Positions 46,384 through 55,171 of a stretch of 55,303 nucleotides of DNA are shown here, in pieces; the first letter of the stretch is position 1; each line of letters opens with the position of its first letter. The stretch is from assembly GCA_903928225.1 (NCBI GenBank), contig CAIYPU010000129.1, positions 1-55,303 of the forward strand, read 5' to 3'. The notes beneath the pieces were generated by a model, which had not been told where the DNA came from, did no database searches, and saw only the letters and a program-made list of their open reading frames with translations. The stretch comes from an uncultured Chlorobiaceae bacterium. Lineage in GTDB: Bacteria; Bacteroidota; Chlorobiia; Chlorobiales; Chlorobiaceae. The position numbers and the translations under genes were made by a program.

Positions 46384-46882
46384 AGCTTCCCTCTGATGGA
46401 GAACAGGCTCGAATGATTTTTTCTATGATTCCGGTTGTCGAGCGGCCTTCGAGCAGGGGCAGGGTCAGAACTTGCCCGCCATGCCCGAGCACGGCTTCCG
46501 CTCCTGCAATATCCGAAATTTTCCAGTCCGAACCTTTGACAAGGATATCCGGCAGGAGCAGTTCTATCAAAGATTCGGGAGTGTCTTCATCAAAAAGGGT
46601 CAAGGCATCTACTGCCTGCAGTGCCGCAAGCACTTCAGCCCGATCGGATTCACTGCAGACCGGCCGGTTCGGTCCCTTCAGCCTGTGTACGGAACTGTCG
46701 CTGTTCAGGCCGATGATGAGGCGATCGCCGAGTTTGCGCGCTTCGGTGAGATATCTCACATGTCCAGCATGCAGGATATCGAAGCATCCGTTGGAAAACA
46801 CAACCTTCAGGCCTTCCGCCTGCCAGGACCTGACCATCTTGCAGGTTTCGCTTCTGCTTATGAGCTTGTACGGGGATGACAT
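46370..46882 (-). CDS. rfaE2: D-glycero-beta-D-manno-heptose-1-phosphate adenylyltransferase (RfaE2/HldE C-terminal type)
   Basis: From the ATG complement at 46880-46882 the protein has 170 residues. The nucleotidyltransferase motif HAGH lies in NGCFDILHAGHVRYL at about 33-47. VDALTLFDEDTPESLI, VKGSDWK and the LEGRSTTGII tail are those of RfaE domain II. It joins AMP to heptose-1-phosphate on the path to ADP-heptose for lipopolysaccharide core. Domain I, the kinase, is absent here, as in species where the two are separate. A longer frame from 46921 is possible. It overlaps tamB by 14 bases and heads the minus-strand run. Confidence 0.93.
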   Translation of the reverse strand: MSSPYKLISRSETCKMVRSWQAEGLKVVFSNGCFDILHAGHVRYLTEARKLGDRLIIGLNSDSSVHRLKGPNRPVCSESDRAEVLAALQAVDALTLFDEDTPESLIELLLPDILVKGSDWKISDIAGAEAVLGHGGQVLTLPLLEGRSTTGIIEKIIRACSPSEGSCETH

Positions 46883-47304
46883 GGAGAGATGTACAATGGA
46901 TAAATATTCTTCATTTGCCACTGATCCTTATTGACAATAGGCTTGCCATATGTAATTTAGTTTATGTGTGATGAATGTCCGAATTGTCCGTATGACAGAA
47001 TCAATGCTGATTTTGTCGGGCGATTTACTCTTAGAACAACAGGGGACTTGAAAAAAAGGTTCTTTCAGTTATCGGCGCCACGGGTTATTGTCATTCAGAC
47101 CCGGGAAAATATGAGTAACGGAGTGCCCTCAGAACCTGAATGAGCGACTTCAAACCCGACCAGTCGGGACCGACGCTTTAAATAAAACTAATAGCGGTGT
47201 TATGAATGAAAAGCGACTTGTTCCTGGTGCTGGCTCTGATAAGCAACCGATGCGAAAAATATTGTGTAAAAGTTTTTCTTTCTGGCCGGAAATAAAAATC
47301 AGCG
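46883..47304. other. Divergent intergenic region between rfaE2 and the GT39 gene
   Basis: About 420 bases without a supported gene between two divergent starts, so promoters for both must be here. The right half (about 47150-47304) is AT-rich. I see no strong sigma-70 pair, no tRNA and no riboswitch-like fold. Confidence 0.4.
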
Positions 47305-48957
47305 ATGGATAACCACAGGAAACAATCCCTTCTTTTCTGGTGCATGTTTTTACTGACCGTATTCCTTTATATGGTCAATTTCAGTGTCAATGACATCTGG
47401 ACGGAAAATGAAAGTTTTTATGCCGACGCTGTCCGCGAGATGACGGAAAGCGGTAACTACATCGACATCAAATTCAACGGTGAGCCCCGCTTCAACAAAC
47501 CGCCCCTGACCTACTGGCTGATAGTCCTGTCGAGCAGGATATTCGGCCTGAACGAGTTTGGTATCAGGCTGCCTTTCGTGATTCTGTCTTTCGGCACGAT
47601 TCTGCTTGTATGGTCTATGGCCAGGATGCTTTACGGCGAAAAGACGGCGATGATCGCGTTTGCAATGCAAGCAGTCAGCATCCAGTATATTTCCCTGAAA
47701 GCGTATGCATCTCCTGAAACCCCGCTCGCGTTTTTCTTCACACTGACACTCTTTTTTTTCCTGAAAGCCCGGTTGTCGGGAAAAACGGTTTTTTATTATC
47801 TGTCAGCCGTTGCCCTCGGTCTGACCGTCCTGACGAAAGGGTATCCCTACATCATTGTCATATGCGGGATTATCATATTTTATCTCCTGATGGAATCGGA
47901 TTTCAAGCTGAAATCGTTTTTTGTCGAGCTGAAAAAAGTGAAGCCGATGCAATTTGTTGCGATAGCGTTGCTTCTTGGCTGTACATGGATTTTCGTCATG
48001 ATTGTCAAATACGGTAACGCCTACCTTCATGTCCTTAACATGGAAACGCTTCACAGGGCAGCTTCCCCTGAAGAGCATTACCATATCGGGGACCTGTTCT
48101 TTTACCCCTATGTGATTCTCTGGGGATTTTATCCGTATTCCCTGATCTTCGCTTTTGCGTTATACAATCACCTGTTCGTGAAGCGCACAGTAAAAGATAT
48201 TACGTTCGCGTTTTCTTGGTTTCTTGTCATGCTGGTCATTTTCACGGTGGCAAAGGGGAAAATACCGACCTATTTCATTCAGGCCAATCCCGCCCTTGTT
48301 TTGATTGCAGCCAGTTTTGCGGCAGGATACAAGCCGGAAGGGAAAGTGCCTTCTTTTCTCTGGGGCACAGCGTTTGTCGTTCCTGTAATTACAGGTCTTG
48401 CATTATGTATTGGAGTAATCACGGTGTTCCAGCTCCCTGCAATATATTTCACGATACCGCTTGCCGCATTGATCCTGCTTGTTTCCGCAATGGTTCCGGC
48501 AGATTCGGAGTATAAACGTACCGTGAGACAGTTGAGCCCTTTCATTGCAACATCGACTGTCCTGCTGGTTTTCAGCACAGGTATCCTTCCTCTTCTCGAG
48601 AAATGGCGCCCAGTTGATGCTATTGGAAGGGTTATTAATCAAGAGTGTAAAATTTCAAAAACTATTCCTTTGTACTTGCAGGGGCAACGAATACATAATC
48701 TGTCATTCTACGCTGCAAGAAAGGTAATTATTAATGTGGAACCGAACGATGTATTTAAAATGAATCGTCCATACATTGCTTTGGTTGACTCGGAAACAAT
48801 TCCTGATTCGTTGAAAATGTTTGTTTGTTGGAAGGGTTATATTTACTCTAAACAAAGCAGTGAGTCGCGTTTTATGATTTTTCTTCGCAGTTATCTTGAT
48901 GCGGAAAAAGGGGATATGAGCGGGTTTAAAAATTATAGTTTGATTTATAGGCGTTGA
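47305..48957 (+). CDS. GT39-type (ArnT/PMT-like) membrane glycosyltransferase
   Basis: A 550-residue protein with about eleven membrane helices. The first periplasmic loop carries NDIWTENESFYADAVREM, with the acidic residues of the GT39/ArnT active site, and PRFNKPPLTYW just after. Later segments (KGKIPTYFIQANPALVLIAA) are shared with ArnT-like proteins. It would move a sugar from a polyprenyl phosphate donor to lipid A or another envelope target on the periplasmic face. The C-terminal 120 residues are a soluble domain. The gene's own composition becomes more AT-rich at its end. It converges on the ABC exporter gene. Confidence 0.9.
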   Translation: MDNHRKQSLLFWCMFLLTVFLYMVNFSVNDIWTENESFYADAVREMTESGNYIDIKFNGEPRFNKPPLTYWLIVLSSRIFGLNEFGIRLPFVILSFGTILLVWSMARMLYGEKTAMIAFAMQAVSIQYISLKAYASPETPLAFFFTLTLFFFLKARLSGKTVFYYLSAVALGLTVLTKGYPYIIVICGIIIFYLLMESDFKLKSFFVELKKVKPMQFVAIALLLGCTWIFVMIVKYGNAYLHVLNMETLHRAASPEEHYHIGDLFFYPYVILWGFYPYSLIFAFALYNHLFVKRTVKDITFAFSWFLVMLVIFTVAKGKIPTYFIQANPALVLIAASFAAGYKPEGKVPSFLWGTAFVVPVITGLALCIGVITVFQLPAIYFTIPLAALILLVSAMVPADSEYKRTVRQLSPFIATSTVLLVFSTGILPLLEKWRPVDAIGRVINQECKISKTIPLYLQGQRIHNLSFYAARKVIINVEPNDVFKMNRPYIALVDSETIPDSLKMFVCWKGYIYSKQSSESRFMIFLRSYLDAEKGDMSGFKNYSLIYRR

Positions 48958-48997
48958 TTGTCGAATCAACGGATTTAGATATACTTGTTTGGTATAA

Positions 48998-50944
48998 TTA
49001 TGAGTATGAAAACTGGATATCAAACAGTTTTTTATAGATCCCGTTTATATTGAGCAGTTGCTGATGATTGCCTTGTTCTACTATTTTGCCACGTTCAAGA
49101 ACAATGATTCTGTCAGAGTTTTTTATGGTAGAAAGCCGGTGGGCGACAACGAGGGATGTTCTTTTATCCATGGCGGAGTCGATTGCCTGCTGAACAACTT
49201 TCTCGGATTCGTTATCGAGAGCGCTGGTTGCTTCATCGAATATCAGCAGTTCAGGATTTTTAACCATTGCGCGGGCTATTGCGATTCGCTGCCTCTGACC
49301 GCCCGACAACTGGATTCCTCTGTCGCCGATAATGGTCTGGTATTGCAGGTTTTTTTCCATGATAAAGTCGTGGGCATTCGCAAGTAGCGCGGCTTCCTTG
49401 ATTTGAGTGAAATTATACTTTCCATGGATACCGTATGCTATATTCTGTTCGATCGTATCGTTGAAAAGTATCACCTCCTGGCTGACAATTCCGATCATTT
49501 TTCGGAGTTGTTTATAGTCGAACTCTCTGATGTCTCTTCCATCTATGGTTATGCGACCCGAATCAACATCATAAAAACGAAGCAGTAGGTCGACTACGGT
49601 TGATTTTCCGGATCCGGATTGCCCGATCAGGGCAACCATCTCCCCTTTGCGGATTTCAAAAGTGACATTATCGAGAACAAATGGTGAGTCAGCACTTTTA
49701 TTATATTTAAAGAAGACATTTTCAAATCTGATATTCTGATTGAATCCGTTGATCGACGCTGTACCGTTGATAATCGCAGGTTTGGTATCGAGTACATCAA
49801 AAAGCCGCTGCACTGAAATCAATCCGGTCTGTATAGACAGATTTGCATCTCCGAGCATTTTGATTGGCCCCATGGTAGAGTAAAGTGAAAAGGCGAATAC
49901 AATCAGCTCGTTGGCAGTCATATTACCTTTGAATACCTGAAGCCCTCCGAACCAGAGTACCAGGGCTATAGCAGTTACAAGCAGGGTTTCGTTCAGAGGA
50001 CTGATGATGTTTCTCAGTCTGGTTATCTTGATACCCAGTCTCCTGAAGTCCGTGGTGAAGGATTTGAACTTCGCAAGTTCAACCCCCTCATAAGCGGTAG
50101 ATTTTATGACTTTTATACCACTTAATTTTTCCTGCAAGATGGCGTTCATATCTCCCATCCTGTTCTGATAGCTGCGGGCCAGACTTTTTATGTTTGTTCC
50201 TAAATACCGGATAACGAAAAAGATTACGAAAGAAACTGCCGCTGCAAAAAGTGTCAATTGCCAGCTCAAAGCGAGCATTACACCAACAAATACTATGAGC
50301 GAAAGAGGATTCTGAAGAAAATTGATGAATGTCGTGCTTATACTGTTGATGACGTTTTCGACATCATTGTACACGTAGTTCATCAGGTTGCCGACTCTGT
50401 TCTTGCTGAAGTAATCGAGATGCATCTCGATGATGCTGCTGAAAACGTCATCGCGGAGTTTTTTAGCGGTTTTTGTCTGTATCCTGAAAATGATCTGCTT
50501 GTTGATATAGAGAAACAGGTTTTTTACCGTGAATGCCACAATCAGAAAAATACAAACCTTAAGGAGTGTGAGTTCCTTTGTCGGCGAGTTGAAAAGGGAC
50601 TGGAATTTGACAAGCAGCTGAAATTTCAGTTGCTCTGTGTGAGCGATGGTTTCTGATTTTTCGGGCTTGCTGTTCGTTGCTTTTCTGTCAGATGGTTGAG
50701 ACGGCTGTTGCTCCCGAATTTGTGACGGATTCAGTGATAGCCCGGGCTTCTGACCTGTGGGGATATCAATTCGGGTAGCTGTACCGGCAGAAAACACCTC
50801 GTTCAACAAAGGTAGTATGGAGTATATGGAAACAACGCTTAAAAGAGAGGTGAGCACACTTGTCAGTACGACCAGCATGATTTTTCCTCTGGATGGAGCG
50901 AGGTATTTGAGTATCCTGAGCAGCAGGTTCATTTCTGCAGTCAA
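48998..50944 (-). CDS. MsbA-like ABC exporter (fused membrane and ATPase domains)
   Basis: A 648-residue half-transporter. The six-helix permease domain is followed by an ATPase domain with Walker A GQSGSGKST near 430-440, signature LSGGQRQRIAIARAM, Walker B LLIFDEATSALD and a following switch His in VVAHRLST. Between helix 1 and helix 2 there is an unusual hydrophilic insert of about 80 residues rich in Pro, Ser, Gln and Lys (residues about 62-125). This is longer than in MsbA. It likely flips a lipid-linked glycan or lipid. It is divergent from the GT2 gene and sits in the glycosyltransferase cluster. Confidence 0.93.
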   Translation of the reverse strand: MTAEMNLLLRILKYLAPSRGKIMLVVLTSVLTSLLSVVSIYSILPLLNEVFSAGTATRIDIPTGQKPGLSLNPSQIREQQPSQPSDRKATNSKPEKSETIAHTEQLKFQLLVKFQSLFNSPTKELTLLKVCIFLIVAFTVKNLFLYINKQIIFRIQTKTAKKLRDDVFSSIIEMHLDYFSKNRVGNLMNYVYNDVENVINSISTTFINFLQNPLSLIVFVGVMLALSWQLTLFAAAVSFVIFFVIRYLGTNIKSLARSYQNRMGDMNAILQEKLSGIKVIKSTAYEGVELAKFKSFTTDFRRLGIKITRLRNIISPLNETLLVTAIALVLWFGGLQVFKGNMTANELIVFAFSLYSTMGPIKMLGDANLSIQTGLISVQRLFDVLDTKPAIINGTASINGFNQNIRFENVFFKYNKSADSPFVLDNVTFEIRKGEMVALIGQSGSGKSTVVDLLLRFYDVDSGRITIDGRDIREFDYKQLRKMIGIVSQEVILFNDTIEQNIAYGIHGKYNFTQIKEAALLANAHDFIMEKNLQYQTIIGDRGIQLSGGQRQRIAIARAMVKNPELLIFDEATSALDNESEKVVQQAIDSAMDKRTSLVVAHRLSTIKNSDRIIVLERGKIVEQGNHQQLLNINGIYKKLFDIQFSYS

Positions 50945-51296
50945 ACGATTGAGCTGTTGTCAAATGGCAAAATATAATGCAATCAGACGAATATGATTTC
51001 CTGAGCATGCATATTTTTGCTGAAAAGCCATCCGCCTCAAGATCTTTGCTTTATTTTGCTTAATATTACAGATAAATACGCTTAAAAGGCTCATTATTCA
51101 TAAACAGGGCTGTTCACGGCATCGTAGTTTACAGTGCTCAATTCTACTGAGCATGCGTAAAAAAGTTGACTGACTTAAACCGTTACCCTGTTATTTGATT
51201 TCAGTGGGGTGGTGATATCAGAGTAAAAACCTTACACAGGCAAGATGGAACCTCTTTATACACCCCAGGCAGTTACCAGAATGGACAAGTGGAAAA
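50945..51296. other. Divergent intergenic region between the ABC exporter and GT2 genes
   Basis: About 350 bases with no supported gene. A short hairpin TGCTCA-ATTCTAC-TGAGCA lies at about 51135-51153. Promoters for both divergent genes are expected here. GTGGAAAA just before the ATG at 51297 serves as a ribosome-binding site. Confidence 0.38.
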
Positions 51297-52289
51297 ATGG
51301 AGATCATTCCGACGATTTCAGTATCTGCAGTAATAACAGTCTACAACCCGGAACAGTTCTATTTTGAAAAGGCTGTATCCTCGGTTTTAACACAATCCTA
51401 TGGCGTAAAGGAGCTTGTCCTTGTAAATGACGGAGGAACTGAAAGCTATAGGGAATGGCTGCCTGATGACAGGAGGGTAAAGTGTTACACAAGGATGAAC
51501 GGGGGGGTCGCTGCCGCCAGAAACTTTGCCATCCAACAGTGTACTGGTGAATATATCGCATTTCTTGACCAGGACGATTTCTGGTATCCCGATAAACTTC
51601 ACCTTCAGACAGCGATGCTTCAGGATTCTGAAAAGCTTTGTGTGATTCTTTCATCAGCCGATATTGTGGGTGAGGATGATGAAGTTTTAGTTCTTCAGGG
51701 CAGAGAGTCAAAAAAAAACAGATTTCTGCAAACTACGCCTGATACGTTGCTTTTTCAGCTTGCCTTTGAAAACTTTATTTATTCTTCAACCCCCCTTTTT
51801 CATCGTGAAGTTTTCAGTATAACCGGTGGATTCGACCCATACACACAACCTCATGATGATTGGGATATCTATCTTCGTATAGCTCTAGCCGGTATTCCGT
51901 TTTACTGCTATAAGGAAAAACCTTTGTCAGTATGGCGGGTTCATAAGTCTAACGCGTCTAAAAACAACCGGAAGATGATCCAATCAAAATGCAGGGTTGA
52001 AAAGAAAATTCTGCAGATGAGTATTCCTCCGGCGTTACGCTCCCTGTTACGGACAAACCTTGGTATCGATAATCTCAGGAGGCTCCAGTTGATTTACAAG
52101 ACACAACGGTACGCTTGCTTCAGAAAGCTGTTGTGCCGCTATCTTATTGAGGTTAGGGATTATGTGTCGACAGAAGAGTTGACGGATATTCAGGCATACA
52201 GGGCTCAGAAAGACCGGGTACGAAAACTGGTCATGAAATCATGTTTGCGTTATGCCCTCTCATGGTATATGCAAATCGTGAAAAAATAA
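51297..52289 (+). CDS. GT2-family glycosyltransferase
   Basis: A 330-residue protein. The GT-A fold start is SAVITVYNPEQFYFEKAVSS, followed by LVNDGGTES, GVAAARNFAI and the DxD metal site in FLDQDDFWYP. Later QPHDDWDIYLRIAL carries the acidic ED/DD catalytic region. It transfers a sugar from a nucleotide donor, in the cytoplasm, to a growing glycan. The C-terminal 110 residues are basic and helical, with no membrane segment. The gene looks more AT-rich than the housekeeping genes to the left, in line with its neighbours. Confidence 0.9.
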   Translation: MEIIPTISVSAVITVYNPEQFYFEKAVSSVLTQSYGVKELVLVNDGGTESYREWLPDDRRVKCYTRMNGGVAAARNFAIQQCTGEYIAFLDQDDFWYPDKLHLQTAMLQDSEKLCVILSSADIVGEDDEVLVLQGRESKKNRFLQTTPDTLLFQLAFENFIYSSTPLFHREVFSITGGFDPYTQPHDDWDIYLRIALAGIPFYCYKEKPLSVWRVHKSNASKNNRKMIQSKCRVEKKILQMSIPPALRSLLRTNLGIDNLRRLQLIYKTQRYACFRKLLCRYLIEVRDYVSTEELTDIQAYRAQKDRVRKLVMKSCLRYALSWYMQIVKK

Positions 52290-52398
52290 GAGGGTTGTGA
52301 TAATAAACCACTTGCTGAATGCTTAAACCGGCAAGATCGAACAGATTGTCCGGAAAACTTCGAACAGTAGCCACCCATCATTCAGTCTGCAAGAAGCA

Positions 52399-52516
52399 AT
52401 GTAAAAAGTGTTCTAAGTTCAGCGGATTTTGTGTTCGAGGTTCAACGGCTTATGCATCATATGATATGCTTGATAAACGGCTTTTAAAGAATCAATGTAG
52501 GGAACACTTTTTACAT
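52399..52516. repeat. 118-bp segment bounded by perfect 15-bp inverted repeats
   Basis: ATGTAAAAAGTGTTC at 52399-52413 is exactly inverted at 52502-52516. The interior has no clear gene. It holds the palindrome ATCATATGAT. No flanking target duplication is obvious. It may be a MITE-like relic, a long hairpin, or the arms of a terminator between the GT2 and GT4 genes. The whole 52290-52549 gap has no other supported feature. Confidence 0.5.
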
Positions 52517-52549
52517 AACGATCAATTACAAAAACGGCATATCTTTGAT

Positions 52550-53668
52550 TTATTGTAAAACATTTTCGGCTCTAATTTTCCAGATGTAATTAGCCATAAA
52601 ATCATCACATGCTTTTTTAGCAATCCTATCTCTTTTATCCTTGTCTTCTAAAGTTTTGATGGCTTGAATCCACTCATTAATATTATCACATTGAACTAGC
52701 ACTGAATTTGTTTCATTCAAAACTTCCCGGAGTACCGGTAAATCAGAAGAGATGATTGCCTTTCTATGGGCCATATATTCAAACAGTTTTAAGGGAGACG
52801 TGAATTCGGAAATATTTCTTCTGGGGTCCTGTCTGCCGCAAGGAAGAACTATCTTTTGATTTGGAAGCAAACAAATATCGAAACTATTAATGTGCTCTGA
52901 TAAATCATTTTGTGATTTAAAGCCGTAAAAATATACATTATCGTACTGTATAATCGATTTCCAGTGCTTGATATCCTTCTCGGTTCCTCCAACAATATGA
53001 AAGTTATACTCCTTTGCGAGCTGTGAAATTTTTGCAATTATCTCCATGCCTTTTCCTGGATATAAGTGGCCAGAATAGCCAATATTCAGCTTAGTATTAT
53101 TGCTGGAAAGTTTTGCTGTTGTTCTAAAATCAGTAATTTCATCGGCACCGTCATGTGCGACATATACTTTATTGCTCGGAATAATATTTTCACTGACATA
53201 CATATTTTTTAGAGCTTGTGAAATAACTACTAATTTTTTAAAGTATTTATTTTTCGAGAGCAAAATGAATCCATATTTTTTTATTTTGCTCGAACTCCAG
53301 ATAGGTATATGGGATTCATAAATCGTTTGATATCCTTTCAAGCAAGCTATCGTACATCCAAGCGTACATCTGCCATAAACAAAATCAGGCTTAAATGCAG
53401 ATAATGCTTTTATTATTTCAATGATTTCAAAAAAAACTCGGCCTTTTTTATACTTAATTTTTATTCTTTTAATGGAAAAGCATTCTTTGATGTTATAATA
53501 TTCGTATATGTTGTTAACAGCAGGTTCAATATTATGTTTTTTATCCGGGACCAAAAGCACAATTTCATGACCATTAGCAGCAAAGGCCTGACACATCTTC
53601 ATAACCTGAATACTATTGGCATCACGCGATGGGATAATGGAACGGGCAATATAGATTATTTTCATCAA
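52550..53668 (-). CDS. GT4-family glycosyltransferase
   Basis: A 372-residue protein with the GT-B fold. The N-terminal Rossmann half has SIIPSRDANSIQVMKMCQAF. The C-terminal half has NIGYSGHLYPGKGMEIIAK, the donor-binding LLPNQK, and the family segment SPLKLFEYMAHRKAIISSD. That segment has the E that binds the nucleotide sugar. It is very AT-rich, with many Lys, Ile and Asn codons, unlike the core genes of the window. It transfers a sugar from a nucleotide donor to an unknown acceptor. The gene is on the opposite strand to GT2, and is followed upstream by a second AT-rich GT4 gene on its own strand. Confidence 0.9.
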   Translation of the reverse strand: MMKIIYIARSIIPSRDANSIQVMKMCQAFAANGHEIVLLVPDKKHNIEPAVNNIYEYYNIKECFSIKRIKIKYKKGRVFFEIIEIIKALSAFKPDFVYGRCTLGCTIACLKGYQTIYESHIPIWSSSKIKKYGFILLSKNKYFKKLVVISQALKNMYVSENIIPSNKVYVAHDGADEITDFRTTAKLSSNNTKLNIGYSGHLYPGKGMEIIAKISQLAKEYNFHIVGGTEKDIKHWKSIIQYDNVYFYGFKSQNDLSEHINSFDICLLPNQKIVLPCGRQDPRRNISEFTSPLKLFEYMAHRKAIISSDLPVLREVLNETNSVLVQCDNINEWIQAIKTLEDKDKRDRIAKKACDDFMANYIWKIRAENVLQ

Positions 53669-53770
53669 ATGAGTAGATTATATTTAAATAAATATAATGT
53701 TGAAAATGAGTTTTTGTAGTTACAATTGTGTTGTATCTGCTTAAGATATTTTAAAATATCAAAAAACATT

Positions 53771-54835
53771 TCACAATAGTTTATGCTTTAATTGATTAAA
53801 AAGATTTTCATAATCACTGGCAATATTTTTCCAGTCAACAATTTTATTAAAGTTTATAGCTGGGTAAATTTTTGCAGAAAAACAATCTATAATTATATTT
53901 GCTAATCCGGGGATATCTCCAAAATCAATTAAAAAGCCATTTTCCTTTGATATAGCATCTTCATTCCCGCTGTTTTTTGTTCCTACAGTAAGAGTGCCGC
54001 ATGCATTAGCTTCTGCGTGTATGAGTCCATAACCTTCAAAATAATAAGGTTCTGTTTTTGATGGTAATATATTTAGTTTAGCTTTTTGATAGTATTTAAT
54101 CAGATCAGCTTCAGAAATTATGCCGGCGAAATAAACGTTTAATTTGTTTTTATTAATATAATTAATCACTTTCTTATATTTATCACTTGAAGTATCGATA
54201 TAGCCAATTACTACAACTTTTATATTTGGTATTATGTTCGAAACAGCTGCCATGCTTTGCAATAAAAAATCTAATCCTTTTCTATCTTTAAGATTTCCAA
54301 CAAAAGTTATGATATTCTCTTTTCTGATAGAAAAGTCGGGTACAAAAATATTTTTATCAACGCCATTTTTGATAACTGTATAATTGGCAGTGATTTTTTC
54401 ATTTTTCATCATTTTATTTGTAAAGTTACTTACACATATAACTTTATTGGCAAGTTTGAACGCCTTTCGATAAATCTTGAATTTCTTTGGTAATAATACG
54501 CCATAAGTGCCATGTGCCGTAATTGTGTATGGTATACCATATATTCTTGATAACCACATGGCGACAACAGCATAGTGTTCAACATTGCAATGAATATGAT
54601 CAGGTCTTTTTTTTATGCAATAAAGTACATTTAAGAAATCAAATATAAACGTGAAATATTTGTATTTAGAAAACAATTCCGACTTGCAAGATTTTTTGTT
54701 AAATGCCATTTTTTTCTTCTCTTCACTTGAGAATGCTTCAATATTGTATCGGTTGAGGTTTTTGACTATATTATATCCTACCACTGACCAGCCATCCTTT
54801 GGTATTTGACTGGATGTAAAAAAAAGTATATTCAT
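53771..54835 (-). CDS. GT4-family glycosyltransferase (second, strongly AT-rich copy)
   Basis: A 354-residue protein. N-terminal YNIVKNLNRYN is followed by the HCNVEHYAVVAMWL, TAHGTYG and ICVSNFTNKMM segments, all typical of GT4 acceptor halves. The C-terminal half has FVGNLKDRKGLDFLL, IGYIDTSSDKYKKVI and the E-x7-E donor motif in GLIHAEANACGTL. Its base composition is the most AT-rich in the window and its Lys/Asn/Ile content is high, so horizontal transfer is likely. The start codon complement is at 54833-54835. It is read in the same direction as the other GT4, about 100 bases apart. Confidence 0.9.
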   Translation of the reverse strand: MNILFFTSSQIPKDGWSVVGYNIVKNLNRYNIEAFSSEEKKKMAFNKKSCKSELFSKYKYFTFIFDFLNVLYCIKKRPDHIHCNVEHYAVVAMWLSRIYGIPYTITAHGTYGVLLPKKFKIYRKAFKLANKVICVSNFTNKMMKNEKITANYTVIKNGVDKNIFVPDFSIRKENIITFVGNLKDRKGLDFLLQSMAAVSNIIPNIKVVVIGYIDTSSDKYKKVINYINKNKLNVYFAGIISEADLIKYYQKAKLNILPSKTEPYYFEGYGLIHAEANACGTLTVGTKNSGNEDAISKENGFLIDFGDIPGLANIIIDCFSAKIYPAINFNKIVDWKNIASDYENLFNQLKHKLL

Positions 54836-55171
54836 GCGTCAAAATGGTAAGTTATATTTCGTTATTGGTGATTGTTAATGTTGGTTTTCGGTGAAATATT
54901 CTATTGTAAATGTAAGTATATAAAATAAATTTATTATAAATTGGCATATTTGTATGCTTCCATAGTTTTCTGTGCTGTTTTATTTATGAATATTCTTTTG
55001 CCCGAATACAGCAATTATTTTGAGGGAAGTTCGTGTGGTTTCCTCTTCAGTTATGGGTGTCTCTATTTATTCTTGAATAATATATTTTTATTAAAATTAA
55101 TAAGTTATCGACTATAAAAACCATCAAAAGCCGTATCTTGCAGCAGTTTCCATCATTCTGACTCTGTTGTC
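54836..55171. other. AT-rich intergenic region with a putative IS left end
   Basis: No gene is supported in this 336-base stretch. GGGTGTCTCTATTTATT at 55055-55071 looks like the outer end of the insertion sequence whose transposase starts at 55172. It matches 13 of 17 bases of the MITE terminal repeat at 14104. A perfect end cannot be shown because the right end is outside the window. Confidence 0.4.

Noticed and set aside
52319..52558. 79-codon plus-strand frame with CKKQCKKC
   Set aside because: It spans the inverted repeat segment, has no ribosome-binding site and overlaps the end of the convergent GT4 gene. Composition and repeats explain the cysteines.
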